Assembly (NCBI RefSeq): GCF_049568105.1
Contig: NZ_CP145335.1
Location: 2,666,001-2,730,000, forward strand
Direction of reading: 5' to 3'
Source of the DNA: Salinisphaera sp049568105
Lineage (GTDB): Bacteria; Pseudomonadota; Gammaproteobacteria; Nevskiales; Salinisphaeraceae
Length of the DNA: 64,000 nucleotides
Each line of letters starts with the position of its first letter. Within the stretch, counting starts at the first letter, position 1. A model generated the notes under the pieces. It was not told the DNA's origin and did not search any database. It saw only the letters and a list, made by a program, of their open reading frames with translations. Shown one piece after another: positions 10,120 to 19,162 of the stretch. The position numbers and the translations under genes were made by a program.

Positions 10120-11298
10120 ATGCAATTTAAGCAACCGCTTACCGCATGCGTTGCCGGCGCGCTGGGGCTCGCCTTTTCCGCTGGCGCGTTCGCGCAGGAC
10201 AACACGCCGCAGGACAAGCGCTTCTACGTCGCGCCCATGGTCTCCTACGGCTTCTTTGACAGCGATTCGATCGGAAGTTCCTCGGACAACTTCGGCAGCC
10301 TGAATGTCGACAACGACGACAGCGTCGGCATGAGCCTCGCCGTTGGTAAGCCGATCAACAGCTGGTTGAACCTTGAGCTGTATGGCTTCTACTTCAACCC
10401 CGATCAAAAACTGAATGGCCATGGCGCAAGCGACGCCGACTTGTACGGCTTTGGCCTGGACGCGCTGTTCTTCCCCGCCCGCGACACCCTGCCGGTCTAC
10501 GGCATCTTGGGTGCGTCCTGGGGCAAGCAGGATCCGGGCTTCGGCTCGATCAACGGCAACAGCGTGGGTGACGACGCCGACTCGGACTACCTCGACGCCG
10601 GTGTCGGTTACATGTACACCCTCAACGATTACGGCCTGAAGGTTCGTGCCGAATATCGTTATCGTTACACGACGGTGGACTCCGCCGACGTGGTGGGCGC
10701 CGGCTATGAAGACCAGCGCTACAACGATCATATCGTGTCCCTGGGTCTGCAGATTCCGCTGGGCGCGCCCCCGCAGGCGCCCGAGCCGGCTCCGGCTCCG
10801 GCCCCGACTCAGCCGCAGGATAGCGATGGCGATGGCGTGATCGACGCCAATGACCAGTGCCCGGGTACCCCGATGGGCACCGAAGTCGATGCTCGCGGTT
10901 GCCCGATCGAGAAGAAGGCACCGATCGTCCTGAAGGGCGTGACCTTCGAATTCGATTCCGCCAAGCTGACCAGCCAGGCTGAAAACCGTCTCGACAACGT
11001 GGTCGATGCGCTGAATGCCAGCCCGAACGTCGACTTCCGCATCGACGGCTACACCGACAGCGTCGGCTCCCAGCAGTACAATATGGGTCTGTCGCAGCGT
11101 CGTGTGGATTCGGTCGAGAGCTATCTGACCGATCACGGCATCAGCTCCAGCCGCGTCACCGGCACCGAAGGTCATGGTGAGAACAATCCGGTTGCTACCA
11201 ACGAGACCGCCGCGGGCCGTGCCCAGAACCGTCGCGTCGAGCTGCATGTCACCGATCAGGGTGATAGCGACAGCATGAACAGCGACAGCGGCATGTAA
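10120..11298 (+). CDS. ompA: OmpA-family outer membrane protein
   Basis: A 392-residue outer membrane protein. A signal peptide (cleavage probably after AGAFA) is followed by an 8-strand beta-barrel domain (about residues 30-205), a Pro-Ala linker (PEPAPAPAPTQPQ), a calcium-type thrombospondin-3-like repeat (DSDGDGVIDANDQCPGTP) and the OmpA C-terminal peptidoglycan-binding domain (about 265-380). That domain contains FEFDSAKLT, IDGYTDSVGSQQYNMGLSQR and the final NRRVELHV. Such proteins tether the outer membrane to peptidoglycan. A good Shine-Dalgarno (GGGAG) precedes the ATG. It stands alone, with its own promoter region on the left and an intrinsic terminator on the right. Confidence 0.93.
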   Translation: MQFKQPLTACVAGALGLAFSAGAFAQDNTPQDKRFYVAPMVSYGFFDSDSIGSSSDNFGSLNVDNDDSVGMSLAVGKPINSWLNLELYGFYFNPDQKLNGHGASDADLYGFGLDALFFPARDTLPVYGILGASWGKQDPGFGSINGNSVGDDADSDYLDAGVGYMYTLNDYGLKVRAEYRYRYTTVDSADVVGAGYEDQRYNDHIVSLGLQIPLGAPPQAPEPAPAPAPTQPQDSDGDGVIDANDQCPGTPMGTEVDARGCPIEKKAPIVLKGVTFEFDSAKLTSQAENRLDNVVDALNASPNVDFRIDGYTDSVGSQQYNMGLSQRRVDSVESYLTDHGISSSRVTGTEGHGENNPVATNETAAGRAQNRRVELHVTDQGDSDSMNSDSGM

Positions 11299-11340
11299 TC
11301 GAAAGGGTTCTCCCTTTTCGATAGCCGCCTAAGCGGAGCA

Positions 11341-11372
11341 AGAGCCCGGCCTTTCAGGTCGGGCTCTTTTTT
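11341..11372 (+). terminator. Intrinsic terminator of ompA
   Basis: AGAGCCCGgcc...GGTCGGGCTCT followed by TTTTTTA. It is a strong GC stem with a U tract about 40 bp after the ompA stop. Confidence 0.9.
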
Positions 11373-11539
11373 ATGTCATCGTCATCGACGACCGGGCCGT
11401 TCAGGCTTGACGATGGGGCGGCCCGGTCGCGTTATGGGCCATGCCTATGCCCCCTGCATCGCGGCCTAGGGCACAACGGCTGAGCTAGCAGCTCGCTCGT
11501 CTTCGATGCCCGCAGTTCTTCGCGTTAGACTAACGAGTC

Positions 11540-12037
11540 ATGACGATTCCCGAAGATGTCGCTGCCTGCCTAAACGGTTATCTCGAGCGCTGCGCGCCCG
11601 GCCGCGTTGTGCAGTTCGGACCGGAGGGCACCCTGCCTTCGGCGTGGGCCGAACGAGGCTATATACAACGCCTCATTCAGCCCGACCTTGATCTAGACCA
11701 AGATCTCGCCGGGTGCGATCAGTTCGATCTGGCGCTTGTGCTCGATGCACCAAAAATTCTTTCCACCATCGCAACCCGCCAGCTGTTAGCGCGTCTACGC
11801 AATTACAGCGCCGGCGCTATTCTCACGGCATTCGATATCGATTCCGCCCGGCAAAGCGAGTGCTGGTCCGTTGCCGAATTTCTGGGGCTTGGATTTCGAC
11901 GCGTGAGCGAAGCGCGCCAGTTGAACTCACACTACTGGATCTATCGCTACGATATCTACGACTACAAGATCACGCCGGATTGGCTCAATTCCCGCCACTG
12001 GGCCAACCCCGAGCAGTGGGATCGACGGCGCTGGTAG
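11540..12037 (+). CDS. Hypothetical protein (DUF6231-like)
   Basis: A 165-residue soluble protein without signal peptide or membrane segment. The middle (FDLALVLDAPKILS...LLARLRNYSAGAILTAFD) looks like half of a Rossmann-type or methyltransferase-like fold, and the C-terminus ends NPEQWDRRRW. This pattern recalls the DUF6231 proteins found next to gluQRS/dksA in pseudomonads, but that match is from memory. It is convergent with gluQRS. No catalytic motif is visible, so no function is assigned. Confidence 0.6.
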   Translation: MTIPEDVAACLNGYLERCAPGRVVQFGPEGTLPSAWAERGYIQRLIQPDLDLDQDLAGCDQFDLALVLDAPKILSTIATRQLLARLRNYSAGAILTAFDIDSARQSECWSVAEFLGLGFRRVSEARQLNSHYWIYRYDIYDYKITPDWLNSRHWANPEQWDRRRW

Positions 12038-12065
12038 GTTCGCGGCGGTCTGTCGCGGGCGTCGA

Positions 12066-12986
12066 TCAGCCCCCGGGTTGCGGCTCATGTCCTGTCGCAC
12101 GCCGGCACGTCATCTGTTGCGGCACGGCCGCCGTCTGCCAATGATCGACGGCCCAGGCTATCACCGATGATACCGACTGTCGGGCCAGCCACGCCGGCGG
12201 CTGCTGGCCGAGCAACGCAAGGCATTCGGTCAACTGGGCTGCGCGTTGGCGAGCCTCCAAAGCAAGCGCGCCTGTGCTTTTGCCGAGCTTGTCGCCGTGC
12301 ACATCCACGACGACCGGAATATGGGCATAGCGTGGCACCGCCACGATATCGAGGCAGCGATATATCCAGATCTGGCGCGGCGTTGATGACAGCAGATCTG
12401 ACCCGCGAACGACTTCGGTCACCCCTTGGGCCGCGTCGTCGATAACCGTGGCCAGCTGATAGGCGGTGATGCCGTCGGCCCGTCGGATCACGAAATCGCC
12501 GATATCCCGCGAGAGGTTCTGGCGGCATTCACCCTGGATCAGATCACCTACGCTGATGATTTCTGCCTCAACCGCCAGTCGAACCGAACGGGCAGCACGC
12601 CCGGGCGGCAGACCATGGCGGCAGGTTCCCGGATAAACCGGCCCCTCGCTACCCACCGGGCCGGAACGCGCTTCGCGCCGGGTACAGGCACAGTCAAAAG
12701 CCAGAGCGCGCTGCTTGAGCTCGGCAATCGCCTCGGCGTAAGCGCCGTCGCGACGCGACTGATACATGACCGGCCCGTCGTGCTCGAGCCCGAAAGCCGC
12801 CAATGTGTCGATAATCGCACGGTCCGCCCCCGCGACCACCCGCGGCGTATCCAAATCATCGATACGCAGCCGCCATAGCCCACCCTGGGCCTTGGCTTGG
12901 CAGAAACTCGCCAGTGCAGCAATGAGCGATCCGAAATGCAACGGCCCCGTGGGCGACGGCGCGTAGCGGCCAACAACTCTCGACAT
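12066..12986 (-). CDS. gluQRS: Glutamyl-Q tRNA(Asp) synthetase
   Basis: A 306-residue truncated GluRS paralogue that attaches glutamate to queuosine 34 of tRNA-Asp. It starts MSRVVGRYAPSPTGPLHFGS, where HFGS is the HIGH-type ATP motif. The zinc site is visible as CACTRRE...YPGTCRHG, and KLGKSTGA replaces KMSKS. Like the family it lacks the anticodon-binding domain; about 300 residues is the normal length. The start at 12984-12986 is where homology begins. It lies between the ccm operon (same strand, upstream) and a convergent hypothetical gene. Confidence 0.92.
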   Translation of the reverse strand: MSRVVGRYAPSPTGPLHFGSLIAALASFCQAKAQGGLWRLRIDDLDTPRVVAGADRAIIDTLAAFGLEHDGPVMYQSRRDGAYAEAIAELKQRALAFDCACTRREARSGPVGSEGPVYPGTCRHGLPPGRAARSVRLAVEAEIISVGDLIQGECRQNLSRDIGDFVIRRADGITAYQLATVIDDAAQGVTEVVRGSDLLSSTPRQIWIYRCLDIVAVPRYAHIPVVVDVHGDKLGKSTGALALEARQRAAQLTECLALLGQQPPAWLARQSVSSVIAWAVDHWQTAAVPQQMTCRRATGHEPQPGG

Positions 12987-13101
12987 ACTGTCATGATAGC
13001 AAGCCTGCAACACGACTCTGCCGCGGCTCGAACCTAAGAAGTTCGAAAGTCGGGTGTATGCCGACCGCACACCCGGTACCCAGGCCAATGTCGCTACGGG
13101 C

Positions 13102-13956
13102 TCATTTCGTCTTGTAGTCTGATGCCGCCGATACGGGCATATTATCGATCAGCAAGTCGCGTCGACTGCGAACTTTGGCGCGCACGCTGTCGCTTAACGG
13201 CTGCTTCAACAGTCGCTCCCAGTAGCCCAGCGCCTGGCGGGCATCGCCTGCCTCCGAAGCCGCCAGCCCCAGATACCAAAGTGCTTTGGTGTTGCCTGGA
13301 TCGGCTGCGAGCGCTCTTGCAAACACAGACCGAACCTCACGATTCAGACCGCTACCGGCAGCCAAGCGCATTTCGGCCTCACCCACCAGCAAGCTGGGAA
13401 TCGCAGCGGCACGCTGATCGTTGATGCGGCGCAAGTTGTGTGCAGCGGCTGCATATTCGCCGTGCTGCTTCTCGGCCATCGCCAACCGCAGTCGCAAATC
13501 TTGAGCTTTGGGATGGCTGCGAACCTGGTCCTGCAACCGCTGCAGCTGTCGCTCGACGCTGGGCATATCGACCTGCTGCAGCGCATGCCCATCGCCCTGC
13601 CAGGCATAGCCACCGGCCGCCACAGTCACGATCAGCCCACCTGCCATCCCGAGTGCTCGCCACGCCCCCCGAAAGCCGCCCTGACCTGCTGCTGCGTTTT
13701 TTTCTTTGGAGTCCGTGTCGAGCTCGGACAGAAGCTGCCTGCCGATGCGATCCTTTTCTCTTTTGGCCTGATCTTGCGATAACCGGCCCAGGCCGACCGC
13801 CCTCTCGATTTCGCCGTAGCGTTGTCGATAAATTTCGATATTGGCATGCCGCCGCCGTTCGTCCGCGCCGGTCGAGTGTCGCCATAACGGCCAGATGAGA
13901 CACACGATACAGAGCCCGACCAACAGCGTGCTGGCGACCGCGAACTCAATGGTCAT
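13102..13956 (-). CDS. ccmI: Cytochrome c maturation protein CcmI
   Basis: A 284-residue CcmI (CycH). Two N-terminal membrane helices flank a cytoplasmic loop (FAVASTLLVGLCIVCLIWPL near residue 5 and WRALGMAGGLIVTVAAGGYA near residue 95), and a periplasmic TPR-type domain follows (LRLRLAMAEKQHGEYAAAAH and later helices). It acts as an apocytochrome chaperone that presents the CXXCH site to the CcmFH ligation complex. The start ATG overlaps the end of ccmH by 11 bp. It is the last gene of the ccm operon. Confidence 0.88.
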   Translation of the reverse strand: MTIEFAVASTLLVGLCIVCLIWPLWRHSTGADERRRHANIEIYRQRYGEIERAVGLGRLSQDQAKREKDRIGRQLLSELDTDSKEKNAAAGQGGFRGAWRALGMAGGLIVTVAAGGYAWQGDGHALQQVDMPSVERQLQRLQDQVRSHPKAQDLRLRLAMAEKQHGEYAAAAHNLRRINDQRAAAIPSLLVGEAEMRLAAGSGLNREVRSVFARALAADPGNTKALWYLGLAASEAGDARQALGYWERLLKQPLSDSVRAKVRSRRDLLIDNMPVSAASDYKTK

Positions 13957-14440
13957 CGGCAGAACCGGTCGATGAAGAACGCGTCGATTGGTCGCTCTCA
14001 CGCTCGAGAATCGCCGCCAGACGATCGCGCTCGGCGGGGGCCATAGAGCGACCGCGACTGCGCCTGCCCAACAGCCTGGCAATACATCCGAGCCCACATA
14101 ACAGCAAGGCTAAGGGAGCCAACCACAGGGCCCAAGTCGATCTATTGAACGGTGGCCGATAGAGCACCCAATCGCCGTAGCGATCGGCCATATATCGCCG
14201 TATTTCGGTATCGGTTCGGCCGGCCCTGATCTGGTTGGCCACGCGTTCGCGCAGATCGGCGGCAAGATCGGCATCGGACGTCGCGATGCTTTGGTTCTGA
14301 CAAACCAGGCAGCGCAGCCTCTCGGTCAAGACATGATAGCGCTGCGCCTCGGCTTCGGTCATCGATCCGTCTTCGGCCCGGGCCATCGGCACCAGGCACA
14401 GCACGATCCACAGACAAAACACAGGCCACCGCAGTCTCAT
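13946..14440 (-). CDS. ccmH: Cytochrome c maturation protein CcmH
   Basis: A 164-residue periplasmic thiol-reductase subunit of the heme lyase. It has an N-terminal signal or anchor and the redox motif LRCLVCQNQSIATSDA at about residues 41-56, which reduces apocytochrome c cysteines. A C-terminal membrane helix (WALWLAPLALLLCGLGCIA) is present. This is the short CcmH (CcmL) form, with CcmI encoded separately downstream. Its ATG overlaps the ccmG stop as ATGA. Confidence 0.93.
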   Translation of the reverse strand: MRLRWPVFCLWIVLCLVPMARAEDGSMTEAEAQRYHVLTERLRCLVCQNQSIATSDADLAADLRERVANQIRAGRTDTEIRRYMADRYGDWVLYRPPFNRSTWALWLAPLALLLCGLGCIARLLGRRSRGRSMAPAERDRLAAILERESDQSTRSSSTGSADDH

Positions 14441-14973
14441 CGCTGCTCCGATTGCAGACGTTGCAGTCCGGGCAACAGGCGTTGCTGCATGATCTTTTCG
14501 GTTACGGGCCCGACGATTTTGTCGCGAATTACCCCCCCGCCACCGATGACGAAAGTTTCAGGGACCCCGGTCACCCCCCAGTCGATACCGGTATCCCCCG
14601 AGCGATCGAGCCCGACCGCAACGAACGGATCGCCAAACCGCTTGAGCCAACGCCGGGCCCGTTCGGGATCATCCTTGTAATTCACCCCCACGATCGGCAC
14701 GCCACTCCGGCGCGCTACCTCGGCCAACACCACGCTTTCCGATCGGCAGGCCCGACACCAGCTCGCCCAGACGTTAACCACCACCGCTCGCCCGGCAAAA
14801 GAGGCCAAGCGCAGAGTGTCGTCGGGCGCCGCCAGCCTGGCCAGTTCGAACTCAGGCGCTGGCTTGCCGACCATCGCCGCGGGCAGTGCATGCGGATCGC
14901 GCGCCAGCCCGTAGGCCAACACAGCCACTAAAACAAGCAAGACCGCAACGGGCGCGATAGCGCGCCAGCGCAT
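14437..14973 (-). CDS. ccmG: Thiol:disulfide interchange protein CcmG/DsbE
   Basis: A 178-residue membrane-anchored periplasmic thioredoxin. One N-terminal helix (VAVLLVLVAVLAYGLA) precedes a thioredoxin fold with the active site NVWASWCRACRSE (CXXC = CRAC) and the cis-proline loop GVPETFVI. It keeps CcmH and apocytochrome c thiols reduced. The CRAC dipeptide differs from the commoner CPTC/CPSC. Start and stop overlap ccmF and ccmH, so the three are translationally coupled. Confidence 0.93.
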   Translation of the reverse strand: MRWRAIAPVAVLLVLVAVLAYGLARDPHALPAAMVGKPAPEFELARLAAPDDTLRLASFAGRAVVVNVWASWCRACRSESVVLAEVARRSGVPIVGVNYKDDPERARRWLKRFGDPFVAVGLDRSGDTGIDWGVTGVPETFVIGGGGVIRDKIVGPVTEKIMQQRLLPGLQRLQSEQR

Positions 14974-16946
14974 CAGCTTTCGGCCTCGCGCTCTACAGCG
15001 GTGTCGGCCCGCTTCCAGTGGCCAAGCCGAACCGGCCGCGGCCGCCGATAGCGTTTATCGGTCAGAGCGATCAGGCCGCCGAGCGCCGCGAGCAAGCCGC
15101 CGGACCAGATCCAGCGCACGAACGGGCGGTCATAAAACCGAACGCTCCAGTAACCACCTGGGCCAGAGTCGCCAAGCGACACATACAGATCGCCGAACAG
15201 GCCGTTGTCGATTCCGGCTTCTGTCATGACCGCCCCAGAGGCATGGTAGCGGCGCTTGGCCGGGCGCAGGGTCGTCCGTTGTCGCCCCGCCCGCTGGATC
15301 GCGAATTCGCCGATCTGGGCCATGTAGTTCGGCCCCCGACGCGACTGGGTGCCCCGAAAACCGATGTCGTATCCGGCGAACTGAAGCGTATCGCCGGGCG
15401 CCATACGCGCCTGTCGCTGACTTCCGAAACCACTGACCAAACTGATACCGATCACGAGAACACCGACCCCGGCATGGGCGAGAGTCATGCCAAGCACCTG
15501 GCGCGACAAGCGTGATCGGGTACGCCGTCGCCGCAGCCATTCTTCGACTGAGCTGGCGATGACCCAGCATCCCAGCATGCTTCCGGCCACCGCCGGCACC
15601 GCCCCTAGACCGACCGTCAGCGCGGGCAGCAGCCCCCCAGCCACGACCGCTGCCAACGCCGGGCCCCACAGCCGAGACTTGAGCCTGGCCAGCCGAGTCC
15701 GCTTCCACGCTACCGCAGAAGCCAGACCAACCAGCACAACCAGCGGAGCCATGAGCGGCACGAACACCTGGTTGAAATAAGGCGCACCGACCGACAGCTG
15801 TCCCAAACCCAAGGCATCGGCCAGTATCGGATAAAGCGTACCGATGAGCACCGACGCAGCGGCCACGACCAGAAACAGGTTGTTCAATAGCAGCAGCCCT
15901 TCACGAGACAATATCGCGGCCGGCTCTGCGGGCTGTCCCAGCTCCCCGGCTCGCAGGGCATAAAGCACCAGCGCCCCGCCCACCACGATGGCAAAAAGCG
16001 CCAGCATATAAACACCGCGCGCCGGATCGCTTGCAAAAGCATGGACCGAGACCAGCACCCCCGATCGCACCAGAAATGTACCCAGCAGCGACAACGCGAA
16101 CGTCGTGATTGCCAAGAGAACGGTCCAGCTCTGAAAGATCCCCCGTTTTTCGGTCACTGCGAGTGAATGGATGAGCGCTGTTCCGACCAGCCACGGCATG
16201 AACGAGGCATTTTCCACCGGATCCCAGAACCACCAGCCGCCCCAGCCCAGTTCGTTATACGCCCAGCCGCTGCCGAGGATGATCCCCAGCGTCAAACAGA
16301 CCCAGGCCGCCAGGGTCCATGGCCGGGCCCAACGCGTCCACGCGCTATCGACACGCCCGCTGAGCAAGGCCGTGATCGCGAATGCGAACGCTACGCAAAA
16401 ACCAACGTAGCCCATATAGAGCATCGGTGGATGCAAAACCAACCCCGGATCCTGCAGCAGCGGATTGAGGTCGCGGCCCTGACTGGGGGCCGGGAATCGG
16501 CGCTGAAACGGATCCGAGGTGGTGAGCGTGAACAACAAAAAGCCGGCCCCGACCAGCCCCATGATCGACAGCACACTGGCCGCTACGTCGCGCGGCAGAC
16601 TCCGGCTGGTACAGACCACCGCGAGCGACCAGAGCCCCAGCTCCAGCAGCCACAGCAATAGCGAACCTTCGTGGGCACCCCATACGGCTGCGAGTCGATA
16701 GAACCAGGGCAGATGAGTATTGGAATTTTCAGCGACGTAGACCACTGAAAAATCGTTGACATAAAACGACCACGCCAAGGCAGCAAAAGCGATCGACAGC
16801 ATCAGGCACTGGCCGATCGCCGCCGGTGCGGCAAAATGTTGATATACCGGTCGCCTCACAGCCATGCCATACAACGGCCAACACGATTGCACCAGTGCCA
16901 TGGCCAGAGCCAGCATCAAAGCAAGACGGCCCAGCTCGGGAATCAT
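14973..16946 (-). CDS. ccmF: Heme lyase CcmF
   Basis: A 657-residue polytopic inner-membrane protein that attaches heme to apocytochrome c in the periplasm. The WWD heme-handling motif is present as GWGGWWFWDPVENASFMPWL near residues 230-250. Many further helices and a large periplasmic loop near the C-terminus (FRGTQSRRGPNYMAQIGEF) fit the family length of about 650. It shares bases with both neighbours (TGATG with ccmG, ATGA with ccmE). Confidence 0.96.
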   Translation of the reverse strand: MIPELGRLALMLALAMALVQSCWPLYGMAVRRPVYQHFAAPAAIGQCLMLSIAFAALAWSFYVNDFSVVYVAENSNTHLPWFYRLAAVWGAHEGSLLLWLLELGLWSLAVVCTSRSLPRDVAASVLSIMGLVGAGFLLFTLTTSDPFQRRFPAPSQGRDLNPLLQDPGLVLHPPMLYMGYVGFCVAFAFAITALLSGRVDSAWTRWARPWTLAAWVCLTLGIILGSGWAYNELGWGGWWFWDPVENASFMPWLVGTALIHSLAVTEKRGIFQSWTVLLAITTFALSLLGTFLVRSGVLVSVHAFASDPARGVYMLALFAIVVGGALVLYALRAGELGQPAEPAAILSREGLLLLNNLFLVVAAASVLIGTLYPILADALGLGQLSVGAPYFNQVFVPLMAPLVVLVGLASAVAWKRTRLARLKSRLWGPALAAVVAGGLLPALTVGLGAVPAVAGSMLGCWVIASSVEEWLRRRRTRSRLSRQVLGMTLAHAGVGVLVIGISLVSGFGSQRQARMAPGDTLQFAGYDIGFRGTQSRRGPNYMAQIGEFAIQRAGRQRTTLRPAKRRYHASGAVMTEAGIDNGLFGDLYVSLGDSGPGGYWSVRFYDRPFVRWIWSGGLLAALGGLIALTDKRYRRPRPVRLGHWKRADTAVEREAES

Positions 16947-17410
16947 GAGGCCGCGCTTTGCAGGCGGGCCGGCATACAGCTGCTGTGCTCGTTCGGCTGG
17001 AGCGCCTTCGCCGTTTCCGGCGACATGTATCGCGAGTCGTGCTTGGCCAGCACGCGATCGGCGATCAACACGCCATGGCCATCGAGTTCGCCGTAGACGA
17101 TCACGCCCTGGCCCGGCCGGAACAAATCCGGCAACACACCGTTGAAACGAACCGGCACACGAGCATCGCAGTCGGCCACCTGGAACTGGACGGTCAGCGA
17201 GGCATGTCGATGCCGGACCGAACCTGCGGCCACCAGGCCACCAAGACGAATCCGCTCATGGGCCGGCACCCGACCAGCCACGATCTCGCTGGGCTGGTGG
17301 AAATACAGGAGGTTGCCGCGGAATGCCGTCAACGTCAGCAGCAACGCCCCAGCCAACCCGGCCAGCAAACTCATGACCAGCCATACCCGGCGCCGCTGCG
17401 TTCTAGTCAT
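16943..17410 (-). CDS. ccmE: Heme chaperone CcmE
   Basis: A 155-residue periplasmic heme chaperone with one N-terminal anchor helix and an OB-fold. The covalent heme-binding histidine lies in the motif VLAKHDSRYMSPE near residue 130. FHQPSEIVAGRVP and RLGGLVAAGSV are typical earlier blocks. It receives heme from CcmABCD and passes it to CcmF. It overlaps ccmD by 8 bp and ccmF by 4 bp. Confidence 0.95.
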   Translation of the reverse strand: MTRTQRRRVWLVMSLLAGLAGALLLTLTAFRGNLLYFHQPSEIVAGRVPAHERIRLGGLVAAGSVRHRHASLTVQFQVADCDARVPVRFNGVLPDLFRPGQGVIVYGELDGHGVLIADRVLAKHDSRYMSPETAKALQPNEHSSCMPARLQSAAS

Positions 17411-17567
17411 CGTCGAATTCTCCGGCGCGAATTCGACGACGCAGGCGCCGATGCCGGATCAACGGCACTGCGATATTGACGACCAGCACGACCAGCAGCG
17501 AGCCATAGGCACTCCACACATAGCCGGCATAGCCACCCATCGCCCAGAACGAGCTCCCGCTACTCAT
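17403..17567 (-). CDS. ccmD: Heme exporter protein CcmD
   Basis: A 54-residue protein found by reading the gap between ccmE and ccmC. The translation MSSGSSFWAMGGYAGYVWSA runs into YGSLLVVLVVNIAVPLIRH and a basic tail RRLRRRIRAGEFDDD. This is the CcmD pattern: a short periplasmic start with GGYAxYVW, one membrane helix and a positively charged cytoplasmic end. CcmD stabilises the CcmC-CcmE complex and releases holo-CcmE. The ATG is at 17565-17567 and overlaps the ccmC stop by 8 bp; the stop overlaps ccmE. Confidence 0.92.
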   Translation of the reverse strand: MSSGSSFWAMGGYAGYVWSAYGSLLVVLVVNIAVPLIRHRRLRRRIRAGEFDDD

Positions 17568-18315
17568 CGGTAGCCAGCATACGGGCCACCCAGCGGCTAC
17601 GGCGTTCGCGCCATAACAGCTCGACGCGCATACGCGAGAGCGTCAACCAAGCGAATAGCAACGTGAACCCGAGGGCGCTGATCAGCAAGGGCAGGAGCAT
17701 CTCGCCCGGCATGGTCGTTCCCCCTAGAGGGCGAACGGTTGCCCCTTGATGCAGCGTGGTCCACCAAACGACCGAGTAATGAATGACCGGCACGTCGAGC
17801 ACACCCACGATCGACAACAACGCACAGACGCGCGCCGCATGCCGCGGCGATTCGATCGCCCCGTTCAAGGCGATTACGCCGATATACAGAAACAACAGAA
17901 TCAACTCCGAGGTCAGGCGTGCATCCCAGACCCACCATGCTCCCCAGGTCGGCTCGCCCCAGAGCGCGCCCGTAACGAGCGCCAGCATAGTGAACGACGC
18001 GCCGACTGGCGCCGCCGCCACAAGATAAATCTCGGCGATCTTGAGCCGCCATACCAACGCTATCGCGCCGGCCACTGCCATCGTGGTATAGCCGAGTAGC
18101 GACAGCCAGGCGCTGGGCACGTGGATATATATGATCCGATACACATCGCCTTGCTGATAATCGGGCGGCACAACCACCAATGCCTGGTAGAGCGCATAGA
18201 CCACCAGCACCGACCCGGCGATCGCCAGACCGCGCGCCCAGCCCGCGCTGGCACGATAGAAATATGGCAGCGAGCCCAACCGGTGCACGGATAGCATCAA
18301 CGAGCGACGGATCAT
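17560..18315 (-). CDS. ccmC: Heme transporter subunit CcmC
   Basis: A 251-residue inner-membrane protein with six predicted helices and the WWD motif WGAWWVWDARLTSELILL near residues 127-144. Conserved histidines occur in IIYIHVPSAWLS and VPVIHYSVVWW. It loads heme onto CcmE. A spacer of about 180 bp separates it from ccmB, the only non-overlapping junction in the operon; I see no gene in that spacer. Confidence 0.96.
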   Translation of the reverse strand: MIRRSLMLSVHRLGSLPYFYRASAGWARGLAIAGSVLVVYALYQALVVVPPDYQQGDVYRIIYIHVPSAWLSLLGYTTMAVAGAIALVWRLKIAEIYLVAAAPVGASFTMLALVTGALWGEPTWGAWWVWDARLTSELILLFLYIGVIALNGAIESPRHAARVCALLSIVGVLDVPVIHYSVVWWTTLHQGATVRPLGGTTMPGEMLLPLLISALGFTLLFAWLTLSRMRVELLWRERRSRWVARMLATDE

Positions 18316-18493
18316 CTGCCCAACCTTATGGTCAGCGCCGACCGGCCAGCCACCGTAGCACCGTATTGCAGCTGGCCCGCAGCACCTGTGTATATCGCTC
18401 CGATCTCTTCATAGAACTGTCGAGATAGACATTCATCATGCGACTCGCCGAGTGACGGCCCAACACCGTTATTGCCAGACAAATACGCCCCGC

Positions 18494-19162
18494 TCACTCC
18501 ACGCCGATGCGCAGCGCGGCTGCAATCGCCCAAGGTGCTGTGGCTACGGCTAAGAGCAATACACCTGCAAGCGGCCACAACCCTTGCGAAACCGGCAACC
18601 CGAGCGCCGCAGCGCGCATCGCCCCCGCCCCAAAGATCAGTACCGGCACATAGAGCGGAAACACCAGGATACCGAGCAACAATCCACCGCGCGGCAAGCT
18701 GAGAGTCAACGCCGTACCGATCGCGCCAATCAACGACAACACCGGCGTTCCGAGCGCCAAGGCAGCCGCGGCCGCACCGGCCATATCGGGCGAGGCCCCC
18801 ATCGCGAGCATCACCCCGGGCGCTGCCAGACAGAGCAGCAGGCCACTGACCAGCCAATGGGCCAGCACCTTGGCCAACGCGATCAATACCAACGGCTCCG
18901 GCGACAGCCGGTACTGCACCAGCGTACCGTCCTCATAATCCGGCCGAAACAGCCGCTGTAGCGATAGCATGGTGGCGACCAGCGCAGCCATCCATATCAG
19001 CCCTGGCATTACGGTACGAACGCCCCCCGGCGACCCCGAACCCGCCAAGGGAAACAGCGCAACCAGCAATACGAAGAACAGCAACTGGTGCAACACGGCC
19101 CCCCGCTCGCGCCAGCCGATACACAGATCGCGCCGCAGCACCGCCAGAAATACACTCAACAT
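18494..19162 (-). CDS. ccmB: Heme exporter membrane subunit CcmB
   Basis: A 222-residue ABC-type membrane subunit with six hydrophobic segments. The N-terminal FLAVLRRDLCIGWRERG and the RLFRPDYEDGTLVQYRLSP block are typical of CcmB. With CcmA and CcmC it forms the complex that releases heme-loaded CcmE. It overlaps the ccmA stop by 7 bp. Confidence 0.95.
   Translation of the reverse strand: MLSVFLAVLRRDLCIGWRERGAVLHQLLFFVLLVALFPLAGSGSPGGVRTVMPGLIWMAALVATMLSLQRLFRPDYEDGTLVQYRLSPEPLVLIALAKVLAHWLVSGLLLCLAAPGVMLAMGASPDMAGAAAAALALGTPVLSLIGAIGTALTLSLPRGGLLLGILVFPLYVPVLIFGAGAMRAAALGLPVSQGLWPLAGVLLLAVATAPWAIAAALRIGVE

Noticed and set aside
10102..11247. 381-codon minus-strand frame opposite ompA
   Set aside because: Antisense shadow; the plus strand has a signal peptide, barrel and OmpA domain with a Shine-Dalgarno and terminator.
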